This document shows positions 11,606 through 24,900 of a stretch of DNA of 64,000 bases, piece by piece; within the stretch, counting starts at the first letter, position 1; every line of letters begins with the position of its first letter. The notes below the pieces were generated by a model. The model made no database searches. It was not told where the DNA came from and worked only from the letters and a program-made list of their open reading frames with translations. Source of the DNA: Lingula anatina (lineage: Eukaryota > Brachiopoda > Lingulata > Lingulida > Lingulidae); contig NW_019775911.1 of NCBI RefSeq assembly GCF_001039355.2, positions 1-64,000 of the forward strand, read 5' to 3'. A program made the position numbers and the translations under genes.

Positions 11606-14600
11606 CTACTGCTTGGCACATTTTATCATGACTTTGATAGCTCCTCCTGCACCAGTTCTTGATGTCTCAAAGGCCTCTAAGGACTCCTCCAGAGTGAAGT
11701 GATGGGTGATCAGAGGCTTTACATCCACTGCACCAGAGGCAATCATCTCTAAAGCTGCTGGGTAGCTGTAAACAAATGTTGCAAGTAAACCTACTTGACT
11801 GCTTAAATTTTGATGTGTTTCCATAGATGTGTTTGTATATTAGATTATATGAAATATGTTAGTATTGTATGAAATCAATAAGTCTATTGGAATCACTCAA
11901 TCACCACTACTGTCTATTTATCTGTACGTGCACACACACACACACACACACACGTCTTAATTTTTTTACCATAAATGTATCAAATAATCACTGCACATTA
12001 GATATATGATTTTGTTTCTTTGTGCCAGCTGAAATAAGAATATTAGACAAGGTAATGGATTCTTGACTATATATTAGCACAGACTTATCTTATGAAAATA
12101 ATAAAATTTACACATAAATATTTACTACTGACATATTATGCCCTTTATTCAAATGCACATTAAGCAGTACAAACTAAATTTTCTTTCACTTATACTATAT
12201 TCAGTTTATAATTTATACTATAATTTCTTTACCAATTGGCATATCTGAACAGTCCCCTTATGTCCACTTCTCTGCAGGCAGCGTTGACCACAGGAAGTTT
12301 GATCTCCGCTGGACCAAGACCCACCAGCATCAAAACTCCACCAGCCTTGGTTGCCTGAAAGTTAAAACACAATCTCATTATTTTCACAGATATACTAAAA
12401 ACAGGGGTGGATCCAGAGACATTTTCTGTCAGTTTTCTTAATTATCTTTTTTTTTCTTTTTTGATCAATCCTCCATTTTTGATAGTCTTCAGACAGAAAA
12501 ATTAGATACCTGTCAATGTAAACTTGAAAATCTGATCGTCTTCCAGAAGACCCAGAAGACGGCCTCAATTCACCCATGAAAAAGTGGCTTCACAATACCC
12601 TGAGTTCCAATGGGTTGCAAAGCATACCTATTTCCTTCCAAGTCCCCCAATAGCTCATGGGAGAATGCTCATAGACAAGACACTTTAGAACTATATAATC
12701 CATTATATATTTCTTGAAAATTTGTGTTCTACATGTAGTAAATTCATAAACAGTCAAAAGGAATGGTTGAAATATTATTTGTAATGCAGTTCTTTATATT
12801 CTTTAAAAAAATACATCAAGCAAACATACATATATTCCTGTCTGGATACTTGATTCTGCTCCACTGCATTCAATGGTTATATCTGGCATTTCTCCGAGAG
12901 CTGTCTCCACCTGTTTTGCCACAGCTTTGGCATCTTTGGTGTTCACTAGGACTATAGAATCTGCACCCATTGTCTTGGCAACACCTAACCTTCCTTCAGA
13001 TATGTCTGAAAAACAATGGTACATGATTTTGATAAAATTATATTTAGAAAGAGATTTTACAGTAATGGGCTTACAAAACAATTACAGTCTAGTGTTTGTG
13101 GTGGAAAAGTCTTTTTCTGATCAAATATGCCACAATAATAAATAAATAAATAACAAAAAATGAAGTTACACTTATAGGTCAAGAAAAAATATACATCAAA
13201 GAAGAGAGTGGCAGGAGTTCCAAGATGGTGGTTCAAAAACATATAAGAGACTAAAATCAAAGACAAGGAGAAATCAAAATAAGTTGACCTGAGTACATTA
13301 CCTGAAATGCAGACTTTGGAGGCACCCATTGCTTTTGCTGTCAACATGTTCACCAGTCCAATGGGACCTAGATTATAGATCATGATCAAATACATTAGAT
13401 ATTCATCTACTGGGTGATCTAAATTTTTACTTCATATGGCACAGGGGTAGAATTTTTCCTAATCTCACTGCAACTCAATTAAAAGGCATCTGCTGGCTCA
13501 AAGGCAGACACAAAACCAATGTTACTTCAAACAAACCAATTATAAGACATGATAATATACTCTTCATGCACTTAATTTGCCATAAATTTTCTCAAACATG
13601 CCGCGCAGCAGGATAGTTCCATAATCAATTCAGAAAACAAATCACCTTTGCACATAATACTGGTAAGGTGCCTTTGGAACACCTAGAAGACGGGCTAACC
13701 CCCAACCTCACCCTACTCCCATTTAATACAGTATGATCATAAACATACCTGCTCCACAAATGAAGACTTTACTCCCCAGTGATACTCCAGCTCTCCTGCA
13801 AGCATGGACTCCCACAGACAAAGGCTCTAGCAAGGCTCCTTCTTCGTAACTCACATTATCTGGCAGTCTGAAGTCAAGAAATCAAGACATAAGATATTAC
13901 TGAAAATTCTTTTCAAGTCTCTAATTCTTCACATTACAATTTGATCATGTACTTTGTAAGAAATTAAAATATTTTAGCAATATTTTTTAAAATGTAAAAA
14001 TATGAAGGCAAATTAATGAGAGAATCTCAAAAGCTACACTTGTGGCAATGTGATAAGTACAAAATATGTGCAAAGCCACGTAGATAGAGTACTGTATTCA
14101 CATTCAGTTATATTTTCCACCTTACATGCCCTTTTATTCAAGGATTTGACTGTAAGCATTGTTCATACACAAATGAAATGATTTTCAAAAGAGGAAGGGG
14201 GACTAAAAAAAGAGGGGAAAGGTAAGATTTTCTGAAGGGCTACATTCAACCCTACTTTCAAAGATTTTAAAGAGGAGACTTTGTCCCATATCGCCCAAAA
14301 AATGCAATGATCCTTTATTCATAAAGAGAAGAAGTTTTGTATTCTACAACAGTTATTGACTTACTTAAAACAGAAGTCAGCTGGATGTGTGTACAATCTT
14401 GTTAGAGTGCCGTGATAAGGAGGTGTGGCACAAAACTGCATTTCACGGCAGAGATTATAGCGACCAGTCTTGCAATAATTACACACACGACACGGGACTC
14501 CAGGCTCAATGGCTACTCTGTCACCTATGTTGATGTTAGATACAATAAAACTTTCATCACAACACCAGATAAAATTTAATTATTTCCAATCCAATATTTC

Positions 14601-15773
14601 AGCGTCTTTCTTGTTAATTTCTTCAGGAAATGAGGCTATACAGATGGCATTGTAACCTCTAGCTAAAATGTGCACACCCTCCCTCTTCTTTACCAGGATA
14701 TTGGAGTGGAAATAACTATTATTGTAAGTGAGTGTATAACACAACTGATGAAATTCTTGACCTATTGATGTCAAAAGATTTGAATCTCTGCTCTTGTAAA
14801 GTTATTCTGTTTTTATAGCAACAGGAATTTTTCATACCATAGTTGCTTTTACCAATTGACTCTGCTGCAGTGAAAACTGTACAAGACCATTTTAGTTTCT
14901 GTCGTTAAAAATCATACAGTTCTAGAAGACAAATTATTATTTCTGAAATTATCTTCAGTGCACAGTGCATGTGCTTACCGACTTTTAAACTGGTGACCCC
15001 AGACCCAACTTTGCAAACTGTGCCTGAAGATTCATGGCCCAACACCATGGGTGTGGTCAGAACAAAATCCCCAATCCGGCCATGTTTCCAATAGTGGACA
15101 TCAGAGCCACAGATTCCAGTGGAGTGCATAGAAATCTGGACCTCTGGAGAACAAATTAAATTCAAGAATGAATAAATATACATAGGTCATTTAATGAATC
15201 CTAGTCTCTAAAAAAAAAAATAGGTGTTCCACTTAAATCAAGTCAATTCGCTTGATGCAATTAGTGCATGCAGGTCTTTGAACAACTGAAGCATGTGACA
15301 TATTGGCCATTATCCTTTTAACAAACTGATACATTGTCTCACACTGACAATGGTGTGTGTGTGTATGTGTGTGTGCTGTGTGCACAATTGTAAAAAAAAA
15401 AAATAGGGGTTTGTGTGCACAATTGTAAAAAAAAAAATAGGGCTTTTATTACCCTTTACCAAAGCCGCAGATAAATTATGTTCACTTTTCTCCAACAGTA
15501 AAGAATTGTGTCATAAATTTGCTAGAGACATTTGTGCATAGCTAGTATATATATGTGCATGCATGCTTGTGTGTGGGTTCTTCATTACCTCCTGGGCCTG
15601 GATCCTTCACTGGGAATTCTTCCTAAAATGTGGCAAAAGAAAGGAATAAATATAAGTATGATCATTATATGCAACACTGGGTTCAGGTACTAATGTACAA
15701 GTTCATTACTAGAGGAAAAATAGAATCAACAGGACTATAAGCTGCGAGGCCCTGGGCAGAGCAATACCCACGC

Positions 15774-15809
<36 letters not shown>

Positions 15810-16386
15810 CCCCCCCCCCCCCTACACACATACACACTTCATGATACTTTTTTCATTTTATCTTTGTAAAGTGACAATATTTTTTTATTCATCCAAGGAA
15901 GGGTGAGCCTTTTTCTTCAACCAGTCCATCAGAAGTGACTTAGGCCTACTTTCCCTTCAGTCAGTTTCGATAAGTAGGCCTACATGTACATGTACATGTA
16001 CAAGTAGCACACAGACCACAGTTGGCACAAATATATCTCTATCTTCTAGTTACATAACGTGCCACATGGATATCAGAGACGTGTAGAGATAACTGCAAGT
16101 ACACAAGCCATGATCCATAGTGCAATGACATAATATCCATATCGCAAGCGTACCTGTATTCGTAGATTCGCCAAGTCGAAACATCTAGGGTTCAGCGTGG
16201 ATTACCCCTGGTCAAGAGCAAACTCGTCAGTCCTTTAATGTATTTAAAATGCACTCATCACTCTCAACATTTTCAGATACACGATACATTTACCTGAAAG
16301 CATGAGCAAACAATGACAGTTTAAGATCTTACCAAACGCATGTCATCTTCTGCATAAAGCACCGCGGACAAGTTTGTGTCTCCCAT
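11606..16386 (-). CDS. SORD: Sorbitol dehydrogenase (zinc-dependent MDR family), 9 exons, 351 aa
   Basis: The cytosolic enzyme oxidises sorbitol to fructose with NAD+, the second step of the polyol pathway. Exons in transcription order: 16386-16333, 15622-15589, 15143-14979, 14524-14365, 13867-13749, 13367-13302, 13005-12830, 12354-12233, 11765-11606. They sum to 1056 nt. The start [11 protein letters not shown] matches the position of the human start. Catalytic zinc ligands are visible as C41 (TGICGSD), H66 and E67 (VLGHESSG) and E152 (LLEPLSVG). The Rossmann glycines are in ICGAGPIGLV (about 174-183), and the end [18 protein letters not shown] aligns with the human C-terminus. Unlike human SORD, four cysteines (96, 99, 102, 110) are kept in the structural-zinc lobe. 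Human SORD has 357 residues, so the gene looks complete. Confidence 0.97.
11931..11953. repeat. (CA)n microsatellite
   Basis: A pure CA run in the last intron of the sorbitol dehydrogenase gene. Confidence 0.95.
15775..15822. repeat. (CT)n followed by poly-C
   Basis: A CT run passes directly into about sixteen C residues, within the first intron of the sorbitol dehydrogenase gene. Confidence 0.95.
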
Positions 16387-16890
16387 TTTGCCGACTGCTT
16401 GTGGGCGTTCTATACAGGGTAATTAGGTCAAAGAGCCGCGGTATCGCGGTCTCAGAACATCGTTGTGTTCACAGACTCATAAACTCATAATATGTTACAA
16501 CAGCTGCATTCTGAGATCGTAGCAATTTCAGGCCGATTGTGTGAAGTTTGAAGAGCTTCGGAGACGAGCGTCATCTCAGGGCAGGAATATTTGCACTGAT
16601 GATCATGTAAAAAGTGCTATTTTTGTAATTTGCAGTTTTCACAAAAAAAAAAAAAAAAAAAGAGTGACATCGTTTTCTCTTCCCTATCCCCCCCCTCCCC
16701 CCCCCCAAACAAATGACCCACATGACCCGAGTGTTTTTTCTTTTTTTTTATCAATGTTGTCTTTTAATGAACATTGTTCTATATTTGTTTAATAATGCTA
16801 GAATTTTAACTCTCACGTTCACTTTTGAAATATTTTAAAACTCATATCACTATTGTATATATCCAAGTAAGGGATATAAAAAATCTTCTG

Positions 16891-16925
<35 letters not shown>

Positions 16926-18043
16926 TTAAACAAAATCAATGTTAAATTTACATAATTTTTTCATAGATAGTATGAAACGGCCTAAGCAAAAGCTTAGAAT
17001 GGACGCCATACATGATTAGATTCTCAGGAAGTAGAACTGTTGCACGTCATATAAAATGAAAACTAAACGGATTGAAGGGGGGAAATAAAATGGATGCCCT
17101 AATAGATATAGGCCCTACCGAAAAACTATGGTGTACTGTAATTCTAACAAAAGAGAGTTTAAAACATTAATTGAATTTTATTCAAAGAGTAAGCGAGTTT
17201 GCGCATTTTTTAAAATTTATTTATTTATTTATTTTTACTTTGCAACTTAATTAGGTCCTACCAGTATTTATTCCAAAACGTGTTTACCAGACGTTGTGTG
17301 ATCGTTTAAAGCAATTTACAGAGAGCACGTGCAGAAAAAAAGAACTTTTGTTTAAATAACCAGGCCTATATGTGTAATTAATAAGGCCGCAAAATTGTGA
17401 ACGGCATTTTTAAAAACTTTTTAGTATCGAGGGTGGCGAATTAGGTGGGAGGAATTGTAGCCTATCTTTAAGAATTATTATTATAATTGACAAAGAGACT
17501 AATCATAGAAAATTGACTGATAAATTTAATAATATCCTCTCTTTTAGAAAAAAAAAAAAAAAACGGAAAGTTCTAAATAGACTGCTGAACATTGAGTCCT
17601 TTATTTTTTTCCCCGCCCCGTCTTTATGCTGATTTCCACACGTAAAAAATAAATCTAGGAAAGTCGCCTTTTTCTATTTTTATTTATGTTTGTTTCTATT
17701 TTTATTGTTTTTGCGTTTAATGCAGAATGAATTGTCTCAATAAATTTAAAGTTCTTCAATAGACAGTTATTAGTGTTGGTGCGGTTTTAGAGGGATTTGA
17801 GGAGTGGTGTCTTACACTAGTTTAACTTTAAAGATAACTCGGTCGTATCAAACTAGGCTGTAATGTCATTCTGTGATAAAATAGTCATCTGTAAAGGATG
17901 TTTCACAGACAATACTGCTGCAGGGACAATAAGTTTTTATTTAACTGTATTAATTGAGGTTTCTTCGGACAACTTCACGTCGACAAAAACACGGAAAGGT
18001 AGCGCATGCGCATTTGTTAATCCATCCAGTCAGTGACGGCAAT
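16387..18043. promoter_or_regulatory. Divergent intergenic region between SORD and the PWWP2 gene
   Basis: The two genes point away from each other across about 1.66 kb, so both promoters must lie here. A less AT-rich stretch with CG dinucleotides runs from about 16380 to 16580 next to the SORD start. The rest is AT-rich with A-runs, C-runs and a (TTTA)n repeat at 16891-16927. No gene is recognised. Confidence 0.6.
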
Positions 18044-19735
18044 ATGGCGGAAGAAATAGAACAAGAAACTTTAAAATTGAAAGGCCTTTCTTTGTCTGTG
18101 CTTGTGGAGGAGGCTTTAGATGATGTCCTAGTGGTTTACCTGGAACATGGAAGCAAAAGATTCCGAGGTGTTTTACTGGATGCAGATAAGAGGTAAGCAA
18201 ATAAACATTAGATATTTAGACGGGGTGTCAGATTGGGAAATGAATGAGTGAATCATTTTGTGTTTAAGTATTTATTTCGTACGTGTTTATAGATGTAATG
18301 AAACTTTATATCCGTATCATTGTAAATATCTGTTTTTGATTTCAGAAATATACCCTACGGTATTTGCATGCCAAGTGTGCCCACAGTAGAGAAAACGTGT
18401 CCAGAACAAAACCCCTCCCACACTTTGTCCTTGGACACTGCTGTGTCAGAGAGTGCTGTGAAGCCTGAATCATCTGCAGTAACACTGAGACATACTTTCA
18501 ATCAACACAATGAAGAAAACACAAGCACTGAGTTGACTGCAGCAACTACAACACCAGTCAAACGTTTATGGGACAAAAATATTCGAAATATGCGCCTGCG
18601 ACCTCGACAGATTTTGTGTGCCAAGTGCAAAGTGCCATGTAGGGAATACAAAAACAAAGACAGTCCTACAGATCCGACAAAAACTTCAGCTGAAACTGCT
18701 AAAAGAAAACTTCCATTAGAACCTCAGGTGCACTGCAAAAGGCTGAAAACTACACACTCACAGGATCAAAAGAAAACTAGTCCCATTATCAAAATTTCTT
18801 TCACTAGCCCAGAAGGCCAAGGGACTGTGGTGCAAATTCCTGCAAAGCCACAAAAAGAAGGAAGTGTCTCAGATGGATCCCGTCTGGATTATGCCCACAA
18901 AAAAGCCAAGAAAGCTCTGAGAAAAGCCAAAGAAAAAGCCTGCCAGCAGGTATCAGGCTTAACACACCATTCTCATCGGCACAAGATGAAACATAAACAC
19001 AAACACAAATCAAGAGATATGGATGAAAAGACGGTGAAGGCACTTGTTCAAAGTAATATCCATGTAAAAAGTGCATCTGTACCATTGAAAAGAACAAATG
19101 ATACTGGTGTGGAAAGTGCAAATATTCCTAATTGCAGTTATGACAATAGCAAGGCTGTGAGTCGCTTTGGGTTAAGGCAGAGAACAAAAACAAAGGTTTT
19201 TGAACCCAACATCAAAAGCAGCAAAGCAACAAATTCCTCAGTGAGAAAGAAAAAACAAAATGTACCAGACAATGTCTCAGACTCTACCTCTACAACCTCT
19301 GATGCCACAGATTTTGGTGACTTCCCAGGTGAAGAGATTAAACATTTGACTAGATTGGAAACAGTCCGCCCATTGATGATGCGAATACAAACCAGAAATG
19401 TTTACAGAAGTGTTAATAAACTAGGCAAAGCCATCTGTGTGGGGGATGTGGTATGGGGAAAAATTCAAGGTTTTCCATGGTGGCCAGGGAGAATATTAAG
19501 AATAGCACTCAGTCAACGAGACAATGGAATGGTGATCACAGAAACAGCCCATATATCTTGGTTTGGGTCAAAAACCATGTCCCACATAAAGTGTTTAGAT
19601 CTGTATCCCTTCTTAGAGGATTTTGGATTGAAATTTGACAAGAAAAAGCGAGGGTCTTACAAAGTGGCTGTCAAGTTGGCTACTATTGCAGCCCAGAAAT
19701 GTGGCAATGAACAAAACCCTGTTGTAATAGATTAG
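18044..19735 (+). CDS. PWWP2A: PWWP domain-containing protein 2 (PWWP2A/B type), 2 exons, 512 aa
   Basis: A chromatin reader: in vertebrates PWWP2A binds H2A.Z nucleosomes and H3K36-methylated chromatin and recruits an MTA1/HDAC complex. Exons 18044-18192 and 18346-19735 join in phase (AG|A). The N-terminal block LVEEALDDVLVVYLEHGSKR...FRGVLLDADKR-NIPYGI aligns with the human segment containing IIEDALVVSF and GVLMDLSKRFGPHGI. A second conserved block, RLRPRQILCAKCK, matches human KLRPRQVLCDKCK. The C-terminal PWWP domain (about residues 413-500) begins ICVGDVVWGKIQGFPWWPGR and continues to AHISWFGS and PFLEDF. Between lies a basic, low-complexity stretch with a His/Lys run (HRHKMKHKHKHKSR). 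One invertebrate gene probably stands for both vertebrate paralogues, so the symbol is approximate. The start sits in AATATGGCGGAAG, a YY1/TISU-like context. Confidence 0.93.
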
Positions 19736-21985
19736 AGATACAGATGAGTCTCATTTCTTTAATCAAATGAAGTTGGGGGTGAAGGAATCTTAACAAATGA
19801 CATTTCTGGCATCAAAATATGTATTCTATTTTGTACTATGACAAAAAGTATCGTTTTTGGTGTAGAATGGTCTGTTGCAATTAAAAACTGGTGGTTAAGG
19901 CCACTTTCTTATCTCAGATTATAATGGTGCTTATTATAATGGGACATTATGAAAAATGTGCTGCTCACTCTTATTAATTAAAAATATAAAACCAAAAAGG
20001 GGTTCAGTTTTTGCAATAAGTGTAATTATGTGACACAGTTAAGTCTGCTGAAATGGCAAAAGAATATCAGTATTCATTTCTTTCATTTTAAATGAGATGT
20101 TTGTTATTTGGAATCTAAGGCAACGTGGGGGTATGTAACTAATATCAGATGGCATTCCTACCAGTACTTCACTGAGAATACTTACATTGTGGTATGCCAA
20201 TCTGCTATTTAAGAATACTCTTGAGGCATGTATTTTCTCTTTTCATAGGACCTCATTGGATGATCATATTGGTTTTCAAGTCTGTTTATTATATGTAATT
20301 ATTATAGACATAATATTGTAAGTGATGTTAACAATGTTCAGTTCTTGTTTATAATGTATACAGTATTTTGGGGCAGTCAGGCGTGGTACATATATTTTTT
20401 TTCTTTTTTTATTTTTTGGTAAAAATACTGAACTACTTATAATGATTTCCTCATTTTATCAGCCTTTTATGTTAAGCGATGAACATCACATAAGGGATGA
20501 AGGTATTGGATACAAGTTATGAATCAGGCACTGACTGAACACATTAAAGTACAAAGCAAAATAAATTAAAACTATTTTCATCCATTATTTTTATGTGGCT
20601 ACCTAGTCGATATGTCAAAAGACTTAGAATGTTTAGTATTACTTTGCTTTTACAAAAGTTATATATTGTTTTCCGGGTACTTATGCATGGTTAATTTGAT
20701 CAAAATGAACTTAATCTGCATGATCATTGATGACATCAACTTGGAGACGAAGTTTACCATCAAGTCTCTAACTCATGGCTTATAAACTTAAAAGAAATAA
20801 AGAGCATGTTTTTACACATGCTTTTATTGACAACTAGTATAGAGAAGATGCTGTTCCTTCACCACTCATTATTTAATTTGTACTTGTCCGTTTAAAAATA
20901 TTTTGTTATTAAAATTGTACTTAAAAAAAGTCACAGTTTTGCCTTGAATTTCTTAACACTCAGTAACATCTTTTAATTCTAAAATGGGTTGAGTTTAAAA
21001 AAAAAAAAAACAGTTACAAGTTTCATTGTTGCTTCAGTTTCCTGTAAATTCATCCAATATAAAATTTCATTCCCCAGGCTTTACTGTTCTGAAGGTTTAT
21101 TGATGTATTTTGAATAGAAGATTTAAAAAAAACTAACTTGAAACTATGTCCAGAAAATATTTCAAGCTTGTTACGTATTAAAAGGCAAGCTTGTCATTTT
21201 CATAAACATTCTGCCCTAGACTTGAGGTGTGTCCCATACTGTTCAACTCTGTGAAGGAGATTATGCGGGGTTATTAAATATCTGCCACAAAACCATGAGT
21301 ACTGCCTATCATTTTATATATACAATTGTAAAATATACTCTTAAAAGCAAGAAAGCCAAAATTAAGACAATGATTTCTTGATACAAATATAAGCACAACA
21401 TATTCTGTAATTACAACATCCAGCACTTTTATTTATTATAATCATAATCTATATTTCTATACAGCACAGCAGTATGTAACTGTCAGAGGTACAAATTCCA
21501 AATAAAACACCCAAAACCTTTAGCTAGGACCTTGCAATTTGGCAAACAGGTGTGCCTTCACATGGATGATATTGGCAGAGCTATTTACCAGCAATTATGT
21601 TCCCTCTCATGCCAGATGATTCATGCTTGTGTACCAAGTGCCAGCCAGTGGTATACTAAATATTTTCATGTGCAACTGTCTGTGTTGCAAGTCAAATTAA
21701 TAGACAAAGCAGAAGTTTGTTGAAAATGATTAGGACAATAATAGCACTTATTTCATACACAGTTTACAGGAACATAGCACCAATTACAGATACGGAGACG
21801 ACCAGCTCATACATCTTTATTTAAATATTTCTCTTAAATCAAGATTTTAGGTAATCTAAGACAAGAGCAAATCAATCTGGTCAGTACACTGTAGACTGAA
21901 ACAAGGACTGTCTCAAAAAGAAATGTATGAGCATGATTATTTTAGTTCTTTTCAGAAATCAAGTAGTGCCAATCTTGTTTTGTTC
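19736..21985. other. Convergent 3' regions of the PWWP2 and dynactin 3 genes
   Basis: AT-rich spacer. An AATAAA at 20560-20565 could end the PWWP2 transcript. A TTTATT (AATAAA on the minus strand) at 21816-21821 lies about 165 bases past the dynactin 3 stop and is a good poly-A signal for it. No other gene is recognised; the ORFs are short and low in complexity. Confidence 0.65.
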
Positions 21986-24900
21986 TCATTTAGCTGCTGC
22001 TCTCTCTGCTTGTGTCAGCATCTCATCCCACTTCACAAACTGACGGGATATCAAAGCTACCTGCCCAATTGTTAAGAAAAAAAACTACTTATGATGTTAG
22101 AGTTCAAATAAACATCCAAAAGGATTTTGTTAAACCCTAATTTATACGTATCTAATTTTATATAGCAGATACAATATACAGGTTAATGCATGAAATACAG
22201 TGCAGCAAAAAGTTAAAAGAAGTTTACTCTAAAATGCAGGTATTGGTTTGCAGTTGATAAAGGATACAATACTGTTGTATGACTGCAAAAGCTTCTTGGT
22301 CTCTTCAGATAATTCACAGGTTTTGTCCTGAAACACAAATTTTTCTTCTTAAGAATTCCAGTCAAATTGTGTGAATTGTACTCAAATTTTCACAGCACTG
22401 ACCATGACTCTCTCCCCTAGCATACACTTTCTATCAATATTATAGCAATTAAGTGATAAGTTAGACATGCTATTCACAGAAAACAATCAACAACAGTTTA
22501 TGAAACTTTGTAAAAGGTGGCATATTTGGTATGTGCAACATATACACTTGACTGAATGCTCCCATGCCACCAACTTATGTTGAGATCCACAAAGAATGCA
22601 TACAATATTACATGCTTGCCTTTGGAAGGCTTCACTCAGCTGCTTTTATATTATTAAAGTAAGAAAGCAATTAAAATATTACCTGTTGTTCTATTTGCAC
22701 TTGGCTTAGTAAATGTAATTTCCCTGCTAAAGATGGAGCAGCTGTAAAAACAGTGCATAAATTCATTATCACAATGTAATGATCAGGCAGGTTCTAAAAT
22801 GACATATGTATCATAAGCATCATCAAAACTGTAACAGAAATGATTCTAAAAAAAAAGGCATATGTTAACTCAATAATTATAAAGATATTGCTGCTTTTTA
22901 TTCTTACAGAAAAATTATGGTATAATTCAACTGATTATCAATTCTATCCTTATAACTTAATATTTTCCAGAAAGGGGAAATATGAATGTCTTTTAAACAT
23001 GCTAAGCAACAACACCATAAAATGCAAGAATTACTACTCACCTTTAATGTGTTCACTTTCAAAAACATCTGTTGATTTGTGTATCTCTTCTAAATCTTTG
23101 GCTAATTTTTTAATATTTTCTTCTTCTGGAAACAAAAATGTAAATAAATAAAACAAAGATCATTTGCTTGTTAAATTGATTAATTAACTACAAATATCAA
23201 TCATATTTCGTTTGTTATAAAACAAACAACATTTCATTTATTTTCAAAAATTCTTATTTGGTCAAAGCAGATAAAAATTTTGGTCAAAAAGTTTGGATCT
23301 ATTTTTGAACAATTTAATTTGTGAATCGGGTCTCTGTGTGTATTATTTTTTTAGTGGTAACAGACTATACCTACAGAAAAGTGACAGTGCTATTTTTTTT
23401 TTTTTTTTTGAAAACTTGCTACATATACGGTACCCATATATGATTGAGTGAAATTCTGAAAAACATACCTGCTAACAATATGTTTGCTTTGGCTTCATCA
23501 GTTAATGCAAGCTCATCAGCTGTTTTGGGATCTAGATAGCTTTCAATTTCTGAAACTGAAATGAAATGGGAATTGGACAATAGGAATAACAACTAATGTG
23601 CATCCATTATATGAATATAACAAATGTTATAGAATAGTATTATAAAACCTACTTGTGCAAGAAAAAACTTTCACATTGATTTTTGCTCGATATTTACTTT
23701 GAACTAATATTCCTGTCTTTGGACTATAGGATAAATATTGCTGTTAATGTATTAAAACTGTAACACTTACGCCTTTTTAACACTTGGGATACTTTTGTCT
23801 TACCATCTGTTGCAGATGATAATTTATTGTGATGTTCTGAAAGTGCTTCTACACACTAAAACAAACAAGAAATAAAATGATGTCAGTTCTGGGTTTTAAA
23901 TATTACCTCTTTTTGCATTCTACGCTACACACTGCTGCATAAGTTCAGAACAAACTACAGTCATCCCAAACCTTCCTACTCTCAGGGGTTTGCCATGAGA
24001 CTCACAAATGTAACTTAGTTCTCATGGACTGTTCAATATTTATTTTAACTTGTAGTGTGAAGGAAAAATAATAGGTCATCTAGTTAATTCTTATAGCTGA
24101 AAAAAAATACATAATAAAGAAGAAAACATAAAAAAAGATAATAAATTATGTCTGGTGGTTCAATATATTTGATTTTTATACTGGAACTAAAATTAAGAAT
24201 TAACGCCATCTAAAAAGTGGGGCCTCTCTATCCAGAACGTAATGTACGACTTAGCTTACTATACAAAAAACCACACATTTCTCATGGAAAATTGCAAAAG
24301 TCTGAGTAAATAACAATATTGCCCATATGAGAAACAAAATATATCAGGCTCCAGCAAGAGGTTTGAGAGCCTTCCACAGAGCCTTTGGTAACACTTATCT
24401 GCAAAATTTTCACTAACTGACTTTAGTTAGTTTCATTGTCTTGCATTATTTATGCCTATCTTAATATTGTCTTTTATAACCAAGGAAGATAAAACATGTC
24501 TCATTTGACAATAAGAATCCTCCATTGTAATCTCAATGATTTTTACCAAATCTCAAGGATTTTTTTAATGTAAAGATTTTTCCACTTCAGAGGTTTTAAT
24601 GTCTGTTATCCAAACCAATATTTCACTTTCCATGGACCACAGTGTGCATGCTTCAAGAAAATATGCCAAGAAATATGTACTCTCCAGTAAACTCAGATTT
24701 ACTATGAAAGAGGTGGAACTTTAAATGAAACTCTGGAAGGTAAATGAATCTTAACACCCAGAGTAGCATGAGCGCAAAAAAAAAACAAAAAAAAAACAAA
24801 AACAAAAAAAGGACAAAAAAGGAAAAATCATGATTAAGACCTGATAAAAGCAGAGAAAATGAAAAGAAAACATGTGAAAATTACTCAATCGGGTAGAGAC

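Noticed and set aside
16541-16792. 83-codon ORF next to the SORD promoter
   Set aside because: It runs through poly-A and poly-C tracts, giving Lys and Pro homopolymers; chance ORF.
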